Of a stretch of 64,000 bases of DNA, positions 54,040 to 63,126 are shown piece by piece (the stretch's first letter is position 1; every line of letters begins with the position of its first letter). This DNA is from Terasakiispira papahanaumokuakeensis. GTDB taxonomy: Bacteria > Pseudomonadota > Gammaproteobacteria > Pseudomonadales > Halomonadaceae. Where the stretch lies: positions 434,001-498,000 of the forward strand of contig NZ_MDTQ01000001.1 of NCBI RefSeq assembly GCF_001709345.1. The letters run 5' to 3'. The translations under genes and the position numbers were made by a program. The notes below the pieces were generated by a model. The model was given only the letters and a program-made list of their open reading frames with translations, did not search any database and was not told where the DNA came from.

Positions 54040-56682
54040 ATGAGTAAAGCCAGCGCTGATTTAACCGCCCATACCCCAATGATGCAGCAGTATCTCAAGA
54101 TCAAACGGGAGCACCCTGAGATTTTGCTGTTTTATCGCATGGGGGATTTTTATGAGTTGTTTTATGACGATGCCAAGCGTGCGGCGCGGTTGTTGGATAT
54201 TACGCTGACGGCGCGAGGTCAGTCGGCCGGGGCGCCGATTCCAATGGCGGGGATTCCTTATCATTCGGCAGAAGGCTATTTGGCACGCTTGGTCAAGGCC
54301 GGTGAGTCGGTCGCGATCTGTGAGCAGGTGGGCGATCCGGCGACCAGTAAGGGGCCGGTGGAGCGCCAAGTGGTGCGGATTGTCACCCCAGGAACGCTGA
54401 CGGATGAGGCTTTGTTGGATGAGCGTCGCGATACCTTGTTGGTCGCGTTAACGTCGCGTCAGGCTGAGTCGGTCGTGTATGGCATTGCGGTACTGGATGT
54501 CTCCTCTGGGCGTTTTAATGTATTGGAAGTCGAAGGTGAAGATGCCTTGATGACCGAGTTGGCCCGCTTGTCTCCAGCGGAGTTATTGTTGGATGAGGCG
54601 CAAGGGTGGTCCAGCACTTTGACTGAGCGACCCGGTGCACGGCTGACGGCACCTTGGCATTTTGATGCTGATACCAGCATGCGTTTGTTATGCCAGCAAT
54701 TTCAGGTACAGGATCTGAGAGGGTTTGGTTGTGATCATTTGACCTTGGCCCTCTGTGCTGCTGGGGCATTGCTGCAATATGCGCGTGATACTCAACGCAG
54801 TGAGTTGCCTCATATTCGGGGTTTGCAAGCGGAAGAAGGTGAAGCGACGATTTTGATTGATGCGGCCAGTCGCCGTAATTTGGAGATCGATCAAAACCTA
54901 GGGGGCGGGCAGGACAATACGCTGTTTTCTGTGATGGATGCGACGTCGACGCCAATGGGCTCGCGCTTGTTACGTCGTTGGCTACATCGCCCTCTGCGAG
55001 ATCAAGCGCGTTTGCAAGCGCGCCAAAGCGCGGTACGGGCCATTTGCGATGCACACGCGGATGACGCCTTGGCTGAACCTCTTAAGGCCATAGGGGATAT
55101 TGAACGAATTTTAGCCCGTGTGGCGTTGCGTTCTGCCCGACCTCGGGATCTGGCCCGACTGCGGGATGCGCTGGCCCAGGTGCCGCAGTTGAAGTCGCAA
55201 TTAAAGACGTTGGAAGCGCCTTATTTACAGACGTTGGATGACACCATTCAACCTTTTCCTGAATTGGCTGATGAGCTGGCGCGAGCGGTCATTGAGTCAC
55301 CACCTGCGGTGATTCGTGATGGTGGTGTGATTGCTGATGGTTATGATCCTGAATTAGATGAATTGCGTTCTCTGCGCGATAACGCGGGGGATTTTCTGCT
55401 GCAACTGGAGCAGCGCGAACGTGAGCGTACTGGGCTGAGTTCACTGAAAGTCGGATATAACCGAGTACATGGCTATTACATCGAAATTGGCCGGGCACAA
55501 TCAGACCAGGCGCCTATTGAGTATCAACGCCGACAAACACTGAAAAATGCAGAGCGTTTTATTACCCCCGAACTGAAACAGTTTGAAGATAAGGCGTTGT
55601 CGAGCCAGAGCCGTGCCCTGACACGTGAAAAAGCGCTTTATGAAGGGCTGTTGGATCGACTGAATGACGATCTGGGCGACTTGCAGCATACGGCGATGGC
55701 GTTAGCGGAGTTGGATGTGCTCAATGGGTTTGCTGAGCGCGCGCAAACGTTGGACCTTTGCTTACCGGTGCTCGACAGTCGTCCAGGCATTGATATTCAA
55801 GCGGGTCGCCACCCCGTGGTTGAACAGGTGGTGCGTGATCCTTTTGTGCCCAATGATCTGCATTTTGATGAGTCGACTCGGATGTTAGTGATTACTGGGC
55901 CGAACATGGGCGGTAAGTCGACTTATATGCGACAAGTGGCCTTGATTGTCTTGCTGGCTCATGTCGGCTGTGCCGTGCCTGCTGATGCGGCGCGTATAGG
56001 CCCGGTTGATCGGATATTTACCCGGATTGGGGCCAGTGATGATCTGGCGTCGGGGCGCTCCACTTTTATGGTGGAAATGACGGAAACCGCGAATATTCTG
56101 CGTAATGCTACAGCCCAGAGCTTGGTGCTGATGGATGAGGTAGGCCGCGGCACCAGTACGTTTGATGGTCTTTCGTTAGCCTGGGCGGCGGCCGAAGAGC
56201 TGGCCGATATCGGGGCCTGGACATTGTTCGCTACGCACTATTTTGAGCTCACCAGTCTGCCAGACAGCCATCGTGAAGTGGCGAATGTGCATTTATCGGC
56301 GACGGAGTATGGGGATGAGCTGGTCTTTATGCATAAGGTGAATGCTGGGCCGGCCAGTCAAAGTTATGGCCTGCAAGTGGCGCGTTTGGCCGGAGTTCCA
56401 GGCAAAGTGGTGGATCGTGCCCGAGCACGTTTAGTGCAATTGGAAGATCAAGAGGTGGCTCAGCAGCAGTCCGCTCGAAGTGAGGTGTCTGCGACTGTTG
56501 TCGCCGCGGTTGATCAGGCTGAAGCGTCGGTGCCCTCAGCTGAGGACGTCGGGCCTTTGCAAGGCGATATGTTCGCCAGCTTGCCACATCCGGCTATTGA
56601 GGCGTTGCGCCAGGTGAATCCGGATGACATTACACCGCGGCAGGCGATGGAAGCACTCTACCAACTGCGGGATCTACTTTAG
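54040..56682 (+). CDS. mutS: DNA mismatch repair protein MutS
   Basis: An 880-residue mismatch-recognition ATPase. The [15 protein letters not shown] segment (about 32-46) holds the mismatch-contacting Phe-x-Glu; Walker [10 protein letters not shown] is at 620-628; then [18 protein letters not shown] and the helix-turn-helix near the end. I chose the ATG at 54040, whose product begins like other MutS before [10 protein letters not shown]. An ATG 15 bases upstream is possible. It is monocistronic between a terminator and fdxA. Confidence 0.97.
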   Translation: MSKASADLTAHTPMMQQYLKIKREHPEILLFYRMGDFYELFYDDAKRAARLLDITLTARGQSAGAPIPMAGIPYHSAEGYLARLVKAGESVAICEQVGDPATSKGPVERQVVRIVTPGTLTDEALLDERRDTLLVALTSRQAESVVYGIAVLDVSSGRFNVLEVEGEDALMTELARLSPAELLLDEAQGWSSTLTERPGARLTAPWHFDADTSMRLLCQQFQVQDLRGFGCDHLTLALCAAGALLQYARDTQRSELPHIRGLQAEEGEATILIDAASRRNLEIDQNLGGGQDNTLFSVMDATSTPMGSRLLRRWLHRPLRDQARLQARQSAVRAICDAHADDALAEPLKAIGDIERILARVALRSARPRDLARLRDALAQVPQLKSQLKTLEAPYLQTLDDTIQPFPELADELARAVIESPPAVIRDGGVIADGYDPELDELRSLRDNAGDFLLQLEQRERERTGLSSLKVGYNRVHGYYIEIGRAQSDQAPIEYQRRQTLKNAERFITPELKQFEDKALSSQSRALTREKALYEGLLDRLNDDLGDLQHTAMALAELDVLNGFAERAQTLDLCLPVLDSRPGIDIQAGRHPVVEQVVRDPFVPNDLHFDESTRMLVITGPNMGGKSTYMRQVALIVLLAHVGCAVPADAARIGPVDRIFTRIGASDDLASGRSTFMVEMTETANILRNATAQSLVLMDEVGRGTSTFDGLSLAWAAAEELADIGAWTLFATHYFELTSLPDSHREVANVHLSATEYGDELVFMHKVNAGPASQSYGLQVARLAGVPGKVVDRARARLVQLEDQEVAQQQSARSEVSATVVAAVDQAEASVPSAEDVGPLQGDMFASLPHPAIEALRQVNPDDITPRQAMEALYQLRDLL

Positions 56683-56994
56683 TGTTTTGGGGCGACCCTT
56701 CAGTATTTAGGGCAAATTTTAAGTATCTGGAGGGCTTTAGGCTTTTCGTTGTAGTGATGAAAATACACCATCGCTGAGCGAGCGCAAAATTATCTCGATG
56801 AAAGACGATATAATTAATTTATAGCCATATGATTCGAGTCAGTGCTTGAGTCGGATCATAGGCATCGCTAGAATCAGATCGACTTTTGATGATGTTTTCT
56901 TATAACTATTTGGTCTGTCGTCAAGATTATCTTGAAACTGCCAAAACCGCTGATGCGCCCGGCACCTGCCGGACACGTTTTTGAGGAGAAGCCG
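56683..56994. other. 312-base gap between mutS and fdxA
   Basis: Contains a TATAAT at 56811-56816 within an AT-rich stretch, a possible fdxA -10 without a clear -35, and the large imperfect palindrome at 56824-56863. No gene. Confidence 0.5.
56824..56863. repeat. Long imperfect palindrome upstream of fdxA
   Basis: TATGATTCGAGTCA (56828-56841) and TGAGTCGGATCATA (56847-56860) pair at 12 of 14 positions with a five-base centre; outer GCC/GGC extends it. There is no T-run, so an operator or RNA structure is more likely than a terminator. Confidence 0.5.
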
Positions 56995-57318
56995 ATGGCA
57001 TTTGTGGTCACTGATAACTGTGTTCGATGCAAGTACACCGATTGCGTCGAGGTCTGCCCGGTCGATTGTTTTTATGAAGGGCCTAACTTTTTGGTCATCG
57101 AACCGGACGAGTGTATTGATTGTGCTCTGTGTGAGCCCGAGTGTCCTGCTCAGGCTATTTATTCGGAAGATGAAGTGCCGGATAACATGACGCAATATAT
57201 CGAGCTCAATGCCGAACTCTCGCAGGTTTGGCCCAATATCACCGAGAAGAAAGATCCAATGCCGGATGCGGCACAATGGGATGGCGTGGCGGATAAACTC
57301 CAGTATCTTGAGAAATGA
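56995..57318 (+). CDS. fdxA: 7Fe ferredoxin FdxA
   Basis: A 107-residue electron carrier with a [3Fe-4S] and a [4Fe-4S] cluster. Cysteines appear in [18 protein letters not shown] (about 9-26) and [12 protein letters not shown] (about 40-51), the Azotobacter-type pattern. GAGGAGAAG precedes the ATG at 56995. mutS-fdxA is a conserved pair in pseudomonads; there rpoS usually follows, here it does not. Confidence 0.95.
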   Translation: MAFVVTDNCVRCKYTDCVEVCPVDCFYEGPNFLVIEPDECIDCALCEPECPAQAIYSEDEVPDNMTQYIELNAELSQVWPNITEKKDPMPDAAQWDGVADKLQYLEK

Positions 57319-57406
57319 GTGTTCCGGTCGCTGATATGTTGTGACAAATCGCGAGCGCATCAGGGGTTACCCTTTGTCTCGGACCATCCGCTTGGGTGGT
57401 GATGGA

Positions 57407-57488
57407 AACGCCCGTTTTAGGCTCATCTGATGTTCGTTTGATCTGAACTGACATCTGACCTGACTTGAGCCTGAAACTGGCGTTTTTC
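57407..57488 (+). terminator. Large-loop terminator-like structure after fdxA
   Basis: Arms at 57407-57425 (AACGCCCGTTTTAGGCTCA) and 57466-57484 pair at 17 of 19 positions, followed by TTT. The 40-base loop contains further short complementary segments, so a branched structure is possible. Confidence 0.6.
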
Positions 57489-57562
57489 TTATGGGCCTGT
57501 CATCTTTATGTCATTCGGTGCTTGCATGCTCAAGTTCAGCATGTGCTGCGAGGAGGTGCCGT

Positions 57563-58417
57563 ATGGCCAGTTCCGGACTTGATTTGTCCTGCCTGAGCAA
57601 TACCCAGCTTCACCAGTGGTTGAATGACTATCGATGGCAGCATCATCGCCGTCATGTGCCTCGAGCGCTGAGACGTTTGACGGCTACCTTAGAAAACCTG
57701 CTGAATATTCCTGCTGTTTCTTCTCCCTGTAAGCCCCCAGATCGTCGTGCTTGGCTATTAGCCTTACAAGGACGACATGCCCAGATGCGCCGTATTTTGG
57801 ATGTTATTCGTGATCATTGGCAGCTGCCCAGTATTCGTAAGATGCCCAAGCGGTTATTAGATGGCCTGATCCTCTGTCTGGATCAGCTTATGACGGATAC
57901 TTTGCTGATGTTGCAAGCCAGTCAAAATGAAGCGCGTCGTGACCCTGATCAGCTCCCCTCTCAAGAGCGACCTAAAGGTGCCCCCCAACAGCCGGATCTC
58001 AGTGCTGCTTTTCGTCAAGGGCGTCAAAGCGGGGCCTGGGCACGCCTGCGATATTTGGCGTATTTACTTTATGGTCAGCGTTGTCACTGTTGCGGTGCTC
58101 ATGCCCATGAAGAGCGGTTAACGGTTGATCATATCTTACCGCGTTGTCATTACCCGGAACGTGCACTGGATATTACTAACCTACAGTTGCTGTGCCGCCG
58201 CTGTAATGTGGCGAAAGGCGATTGGGATACGACCGACTGGCGCCCAGATGAAGATCGTCTGGCGGCTTATTTACTCTCGCAAACCTTGGCGAAAACGTCA
58301 TTGGGGCACTTGGGGCATCAGGTGCAAGAAGTGCGTCAACGTGCTCATCATCAAGCACAAAGTCGCCAGACTACGGCGCCGGATATGGCCATTGAGCCTT
58401 GGTCTTCAGAAATTTAG
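57563..58417 (+). CDS. HNH endonuclease family protein
   Basis: A 284-residue protein. The first 160 residues are helical, Arg/Gln-rich and match no family I know. Residues about 174-225 form a zinc-supported HNH domain: CHCC (174-177), VDHILPRCH (Asp189, His190), NLQLLCRRCNVAKGD (Cys211, Cys214, Asn and Lys of the final helix). The tail is again helical. GAGGAGG lies six bases before the ATG at 57563; the upstream frame extension is Cys/Ser-rich and unlikely. The photolyase gene begins 97 bases after it. Role unknown: repair, restriction or homing are all possible. Confidence 0.85.
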   Translation: MASSGLDLSCLSNTQLHQWLNDYRWQHHRRHVPRALRRLTATLENLLNIPAVSSPCKPPDRRAWLLALQGRHAQMRRILDVIRDHWQLPSIRKMPKRLLDGLILCLDQLMTDTLLMLQASQNEARRDPDQLPSQERPKGAPQQPDLSAAFRQGRQSGAWARLRYLAYLLYGQRCHCCGAHAHEERLTVDHILPRCHYPERALDITNLQLLCRRCNVAKGDWDTTDWRPDEDRLAAYLLSQTLAKTSLGHLGHQVQEVRQRAHHQAQSRQTTAPDMAIEPWSSEI

Positions 58418-58514
58418 TGGTGTGGGTGTCCGTAGACGACATTGAAAGCACACTCGCGCTATGATTTTGCATCACGGTTGCGAATCATCGCTCTGCATCA
58501 GGATAAGGTGAATC

Positions 58515-60065
58515 ATGGCGCGTTTGTTATTGATATTAGGCGATCAGTTAACTGAATCATTGGCCAGCCTGAAAGCCGCAGACCCCAGTCAGGATCATGT
58601 GCTAATGGCTGAGGTGAATCAAGAAGCCCGCTATGTGCGTCATCATCCGCAAAAGATTGCCTTGATTTTCAGTGCAATGCGTCACTTTGCGCAGCATCTA
58701 CAAGCACGGGGGTGGACGGTTCATTATGTGAAGTATCGTCCACCCGCTGAGGGCGCCGCGCAGACGCTATTGGACGTGGTGAAAGCACAGTTACATCGTA
58801 TGGATTATGACGCGCTTTGGGTGACCCACTGTGGTGAATATCGTCTGCATAGTGAAATCCTTCACCATTGGGCGAATCAGTTGGGTGTGCCTGTTGAGTG
58901 CTTTGAAGATGATCGCTTTGTGGCCACGCTGATGCAGTTTCGTGACTGGGCTCAAGAACGAAAAACGCTGCGCATGGAGTATTTTTATCGACTGATGCGT
59001 CGTCAGACGGGGTTGCTGATGACCGAAGATGGACAACCCGAAGGTGGGCAGTGGAACTGGGATGCCGACAATCGGCGAGCCTGGAAAGGAAAAACTTGCT
59101 CACAATATCCATTGCCCGAGCCGCTGGTCTTTCAGCGCGATGAGATTGATCAGGCTGTGCTCGATTTGGTCGCGGCGCAGTTCGATCACCCCGGACAGTT
59201 GCAGCCGTTTCAGTGGGCCACGACGCGGACTGATGCACTCAAAGCGCTTGACCATTTCATGACTTATCGATTGCCTCACTTTGGTGATTTTCAAGATGCC
59301 ATGGCATCGGGTGAGCCGCAGTTATTCCACAGCTTGTTATCGCCTTATTTGAATTGTGGCCTGTTATCGCCGATGGAGGTCTGTGAAGCCGCCGAAATCG
59401 CCTATCGTGAGGGGCGGGTGCCTTTGAATGCCGCTGAAGGATTTATTCGCCAGATTATTGGCTGGCGGGAATATGTGCGTGGCCTCTATTGGTTGATGGC
59501 ACCTGACTATAGCGAACTCAATCATTTTAATGCACAGCGTTCGCTGCCCGAATACTTCTGGCATGGACGCACGCACATGCGATGTCTCCAAGCCGCGCTC
59601 ACGCAAACGTTGGATACGGCTTATGCGCATCATATTCAACGTTTGATGGTGATTGGCAACTTTGCCCTCTTGTCAGGTTTGTCGCCACAAGCGGTGTGTG
59701 GTTGGTACCTAGCGGTTTATATTGATGCCTACGAATGGGTTGAGCTACCGAATACGCTGGGCATGGCACTCCACGCTGATGGCGGTGTTCTGGGGAGCAA
59801 GCCTTATGCCGCATCAGGGCGTTATATTCAGAAAATGTCTGATTATTGTCGTGACTGCCATTACCAGGTCAATACAGCCACAGAGGCGGATAGTTGCCCA
59901 TTCAATAGTCTCTATTGGCACTTTTTAGCGCGTCATCGTGATCAGTTGATCGATAATCCGCGTATGACCATGATGTATCGTCAATTCGACAAGATGGCGC
60001 CTTGTAAGCAGCAAGCCTTACTTGATCGCGGGCAGGCCTGCTTAGATCAATTGGCGACGCTTTAA
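58515..60065 (+). CDS. Iron-sulfur (6-4) photolyase / FeS-BCP cryptochrome-like protein
   Basis: A 516-residue flavoprotein of the bacterial (6-4) photolyase group. It begins LLLILGDQL and has HGRTHMRCLQAALTQTL and GMALHADGGVLGSKPYAASG. Four cysteines, C357, C445, C448 and C461, show spacings of 88, 3 and 13, as in the [4Fe-4S] ligands of Agrobacterium PhrB (350, 438, 441, 454). It should repair UV (6-4) lesions using light. GGATAAGGTG lies before the ATG. It converges with a four-base overlap on the GGDEF gene. Confidence 0.92.
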   Translation: MARLLLILGDQLTESLASLKAADPSQDHVLMAEVNQEARYVRHHPQKIALIFSAMRHFAQHLQARGWTVHYVKYRPPAEGAAQTLLDVVKAQLHRMDYDALWVTHCGEYRLHSEILHHWANQLGVPVECFEDDRFVATLMQFRDWAQERKTLRMEYFYRLMRRQTGLLMTEDGQPEGGQWNWDADNRRAWKGKTCSQYPLPEPLVFQRDEIDQAVLDLVAAQFDHPGQLQPFQWATTRTDALKALDHFMTYRLPHFGDFQDAMASGEPQLFHSLLSPYLNCGLLSPMEVCEAAEIAYREGRVPLNAAEGFIRQIIGWREYVRGLYWLMAPDYSELNHFNAQRSLPEYFWHGRTHMRCLQAALTQTLDTAYAHHIQRLMVIGNFALLSGLSPQAVCGWYLAVYIDAYEWVELPNTLGMALHADGGVLGSKPYAASGRYIQKMSDYCRDCHYQVNTATEADSCPFNSLYWHFLARHRDQLIDNPRMTMMYRQFDKMAPCKQQALLDRGQACLDQLATL

Positions 60066-61441
60066 TGGCACACCACCTGGTTACGGCCTTGGGATTTAGC
60101 CTCATATAAGGCTTCATCGGCGCGTTTGAAAAGGGTGTCAGGGGAGTCGCCTGGCTGGTAATCACTGACTCCAATACTGACGGTATAGGACGGGATGCCC
60201 TCTTGCTGTTGGATGGCTAACTGTTGGCGCAGATGGTCGGCTTTTGATTGTGCCTGATCTAAGGTGAGCTGGCGCATGACCATGGCAAATTCTTCTCCGC
60301 CCAGGCGGAAAATGGTGTGTGGTTGATCCAATTGCTGGCGCAGTTGCTGCACCAACTGTTGTAGCACTTGGTCGCCTAAGTCGTGACCATAGGTGTCATT
60401 GATTTGTTTGAAGTGGTCGACATCCAATAATGCGAGGCAAAAAGGTGTCCCCCTTTGTGCCAAATTTATGGCCACTCGCATGTGTTCATCCCATTTATGC
60501 CGATTATAGGCCCCCGTGAGTTTATCGGTTGTGGCCAGCTCAATCAGTCGTGCTTCAACTTCTTCACGGTTATGGATCGCGTCAGACAACTGTGCTACCA
60601 GTTGATTGAGATCTTGTTCTAAATCGGCCAGTTCATCATGGTGATGTTGTGTGTTTGTTGAGGCCTGTAGGGGAGCGTGTTGGCGAATGGCTGATTGGAT
60701 GTGCGAGATCTGTGATTGAATGTGACCTAAGCGTTGACGGAGTGTCTGCACGATGTAAATCGTCAGATATAGCCCAATGGTGAGTGCTGCGATGCCTAAT
60801 ATGGCATTCACTTGCATGAAACCCTGTTCATGTTGCTGTGCGTAGTGAGCAATCTCTTGTGTCATGGTTTCCAGCGTCAGCAACAGGGATTCAGTACTTT
60901 GATCCAGTTGTTGGTCAATGGTTTTGATCTGCTGCCACTGGGCTGCGGTATCGAACTGAGGTGTCGCGGCCTTTTGCAGTAATGTGTGGGCTTGCTGCTG
61001 GAACTGGCGTCTTAGACTGTGGAGCTGTTGTATCTGATGAACGACTTGCCTGTGTTGCTTGGCTTCAAGATAAACGCGGTCGTGTTGTAAGCCTGCTTGC
61101 AAGGATTGCATGATGGATTCAAGCGATAGCGTCATGTGCTCATCATGACGATTGATTTGCTCCAGCAATTGAGCACGGGTTGTCGGATCGGTATGTGCAA
61201 TGCCATAAGTGGGATGGAGCTGTTCGATCAGGACGTCTTGTTTGAGCTGGAGTGTTTCGATATTCGCTAGTGTCGTCGTCAATGGGATATCGACTTCGGC
61301 CACTTCGCGCATTTCCTGATTGATACTTTCTAGTTTGTAGACCGAGTAGATAATGACGATCAATAGAAAAGATAAAAGCACGACTGACAGGCTGCTGATG
61401 CGGCGAGTCAGTGATTGGTTCAGCCAATTCAAAATCATCAT
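60062..61441 (-). CDS. Membrane-bound GGDEF protein (diguanylate cyclase), copy 1
   Basis: A 459-residue protein: helix 1 (about 16-35), a helical periplasmic sensor region (about 40-200, MCP-like four-helix type), helix 2 (about 208-228), a linker with coiled coil, and a GGDEF domain (about 290-455) with active site GGEEF near 380. The RxxD inhibitory site five residues before it is absent (DQPH there), so product inhibition by that route is not expected. It should make c-di-GMP in response to an unknown signal. The 61618 gene upstream is a close paralogue. Confidence 0.92.
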   Translation of the reverse strand: MMILNWLNQSLTRRISSLSVVLLSFLLIVIIYSVYKLESINQEMREVAEVDIPLTTTLANIETLQLKQDVLIEQLHPTYGIAHTDPTTRAQLLEQINRHDEHMTLSLESIMQSLQAGLQHDRVYLEAKQHRQVVHQIQQLHSLRRQFQQQAHTLLQKAATPQFDTAAQWQQIKTIDQQLDQSTESLLLTLETMTQEIAHYAQQHEQGFMQVNAILGIAALTIGLYLTIYIVQTLRQRLGHIQSQISHIQSAIRQHAPLQASTNTQHHHDELADLEQDLNQLVAQLSDAIHNREEVEARLIELATTDKLTGAYNRHKWDEHMRVAINLAQRGTPFCLALLDVDHFKQINDTYGHDLGDQVLQQLVQQLRQQLDQPHTIFRLGGEEFAMVMRQLTLDQAQSKADHLRQQLAIQQQEGIPSYTVSIGVSDYQPGDSPDTLFKRADEALYEAKSQGRNQVVCH

Positions 61442-61617
61442 GAGTTGTTTAACTGCTTAATTATCGAGTGGTTTGATGTTTGAGCCAATAAATCTGGATA
61501 CGGGGCTCTTCATCAATTTTGGGTATGTGTCCCGAGATGTGATAGACCCTTTAGGCAAGGTGATGCATATGAGGGTTGTTATCAAGAGAGCATTGGACCG
61601 CCAACGCTGACTGCTCG

Positions 61618-63051
61618 TCAATGCCAACTGACTTGGTTGCGCCCTGCTTTTTTGGCTTCATAAAGTGCTTGATCAGCCCGTTTTAAGAGTGATTGAGCGT
61701 TATCAGGCTTCTGGTAACTACTCCCCCCGATGCTGATAGTAATTGAAGGTAGAGGCGCCCATTGATGAGCCTCGATGAGGCTTCGCAAGGTTTCGGCTCG
61801 TTTTTGAGCCGCTGAGTCGTCGGTGTTCAGCATTAGGATGGCAAACTCTTCTCCGCCCAAGCGAAAAATTCGACACTGTTGTAATAAGTGCTCGCTCAGC
61901 GTTTGTGCCAATACGTATAGCACTTGATCGCCCACATCATGACCATGCTGATCATTGACTTGTTTGAAGTAGTCCACATCAACTAATAACACTGAAAAAG
62001 GCTCACCAGTGGTCGCACGGTCCAAAGCCTGGCTGATTTGTTCATCCCATTTATGGCGATTGAAAATGCCAGTGAGCTGATCGGTGGTCGCTAATGTGAG
62101 CAAATGCTGCTCGACCTGGTCTCGGTTTTGCAATGTTTCAGACCAATGGTTCAGCATTTGCCTTAAATCTTGCTCTAGACCAGACAGCTCATCTTGATGT
62201 CGGGGAGGAGCAAACCCATTTTGCTGAGCTTGAACGGGCGATGAAATGGTTGAGTTCGTTTTTGATGGCCCGTCAAGGTGAGGTTGAGTGGGCTTCGTTG
62301 CAGGATGATGCAGGCTATTTTGCAAATTTTTAATCTGCGTTTGAATATGGCCCAAGCGTGTCCGAAATGACTGAATAATGTACAGCGTGAGGTAAAGCCC
62401 AATTCCCAGTGCGCTGATCCCCAGTGTGGCATTGATCAGCATGAAGTTGCGTTCTTGATGCTCTGATGTTGTGGCTATGGTTTGGGTGAGCGTTTCTATC
62501 TGAGCCAGTAGTTGGCTCATTTGGCGATCTAACTCGGCCTCTTGTTGATGAAGCGGTGCCCAGAGTGTCTTAGGAAGGGCGGGTAATTGGTCGATGATCC
62601 GAATCGTTTGGTCACTGTAGCTTTGTTGCAAACGGCGTAGCTGGTGAATCTGCTGAACCAGGGATCGATGCGCCTTAATGTCTAAGCGGATGCGTCGACG
62701 ATGTAGACCCGTTTGGATAATCGATTCCAGTTGAGCGAGGGCTTCGTGGGTATCCAAAGTATGGCGACCAATACGGCCGATTAAGCGGGCTTGTTGTTCA
62801 TGGTCCAGCGTCGCTTGGGCATCCAATTCATGCAGGCGAGCCAGTAGAAGATCCTGCTGTAATTGATACTTATCGATTTGTGAAATGGTATCGGTAAGCG
62901 GAATATCGATATCCGCCACTTCTCGCATTTCTTGATTAATCGACTGTAGCTTATAGACGGAGTAAAGGATAACGATCAATAAAAAAGACAGCAGCACGAA
63001 GGATAATCCGCTGATTTTTCGAGTCATTGACGCATTGAGCCATTTTAACAT
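61618..63051 (-). CDS. Membrane-bound GGDEF protein (diguanylate cyclase), copy 2
   Basis: A 477-residue protein with the same layout as the neighbouring copy: near-identical start (VLLSFLLIVILYSVYKLQSI against VLLSFLLIVIIYSVYKLESI), helical sensor, second membrane helix (about 205-225), Gln/Pro/Ser-rich linker longer than in copy 1, then GGDEF with GGEEF near 397. No RxxD inhibitory site. The sensors have diverged more than the anchors, suggesting tandem duplication followed by change of signal. Confidence 0.92.
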   Translation of the reverse strand: MLKWLNASMTRKISGLSFVLLSFLLIVILYSVYKLQSINQEMREVADIDIPLTDTISQIDKYQLQQDLLLARLHELDAQATLDHEQQARLIGRIGRHTLDTHEALAQLESIIQTGLHRRRIRLDIKAHRSLVQQIHQLRRLQQSYSDQTIRIIDQLPALPKTLWAPLHQQEAELDRQMSQLLAQIETLTQTIATTSEHQERNFMLINATLGISALGIGLYLTLYIIQSFRTRLGHIQTQIKNLQNSLHHPATKPTQPHLDGPSKTNSTISSPVQAQQNGFAPPRHQDELSGLEQDLRQMLNHWSETLQNRDQVEQHLLTLATTDQLTGIFNRHKWDEQISQALDRATTGEPFSVLLVDVDYFKQVNDQHGHDVGDQVLYVLAQTLSEHLLQQCRIFRLGGEEFAILMLNTDDSAAQKRAETLRSLIEAHQWAPLPSITISIGGSSYQKPDNAQSLLKRADQALYEAKKAGRNQVSWH

Positions 63052-63126
63052 GGGCGTTTGCTATTTAGTGTTTGAGTCCAGCTTAATTCTCGAGCCCAAC
63101 GATCCTTCTGAGGCGCAAGCGGCTGT

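Noticed and set aside
56839-57360. 173-residue minus-strand frame over fdxA
   Set aside because: Antisense shadow of fdxA, which has clear cysteine motifs and a ribosome site.
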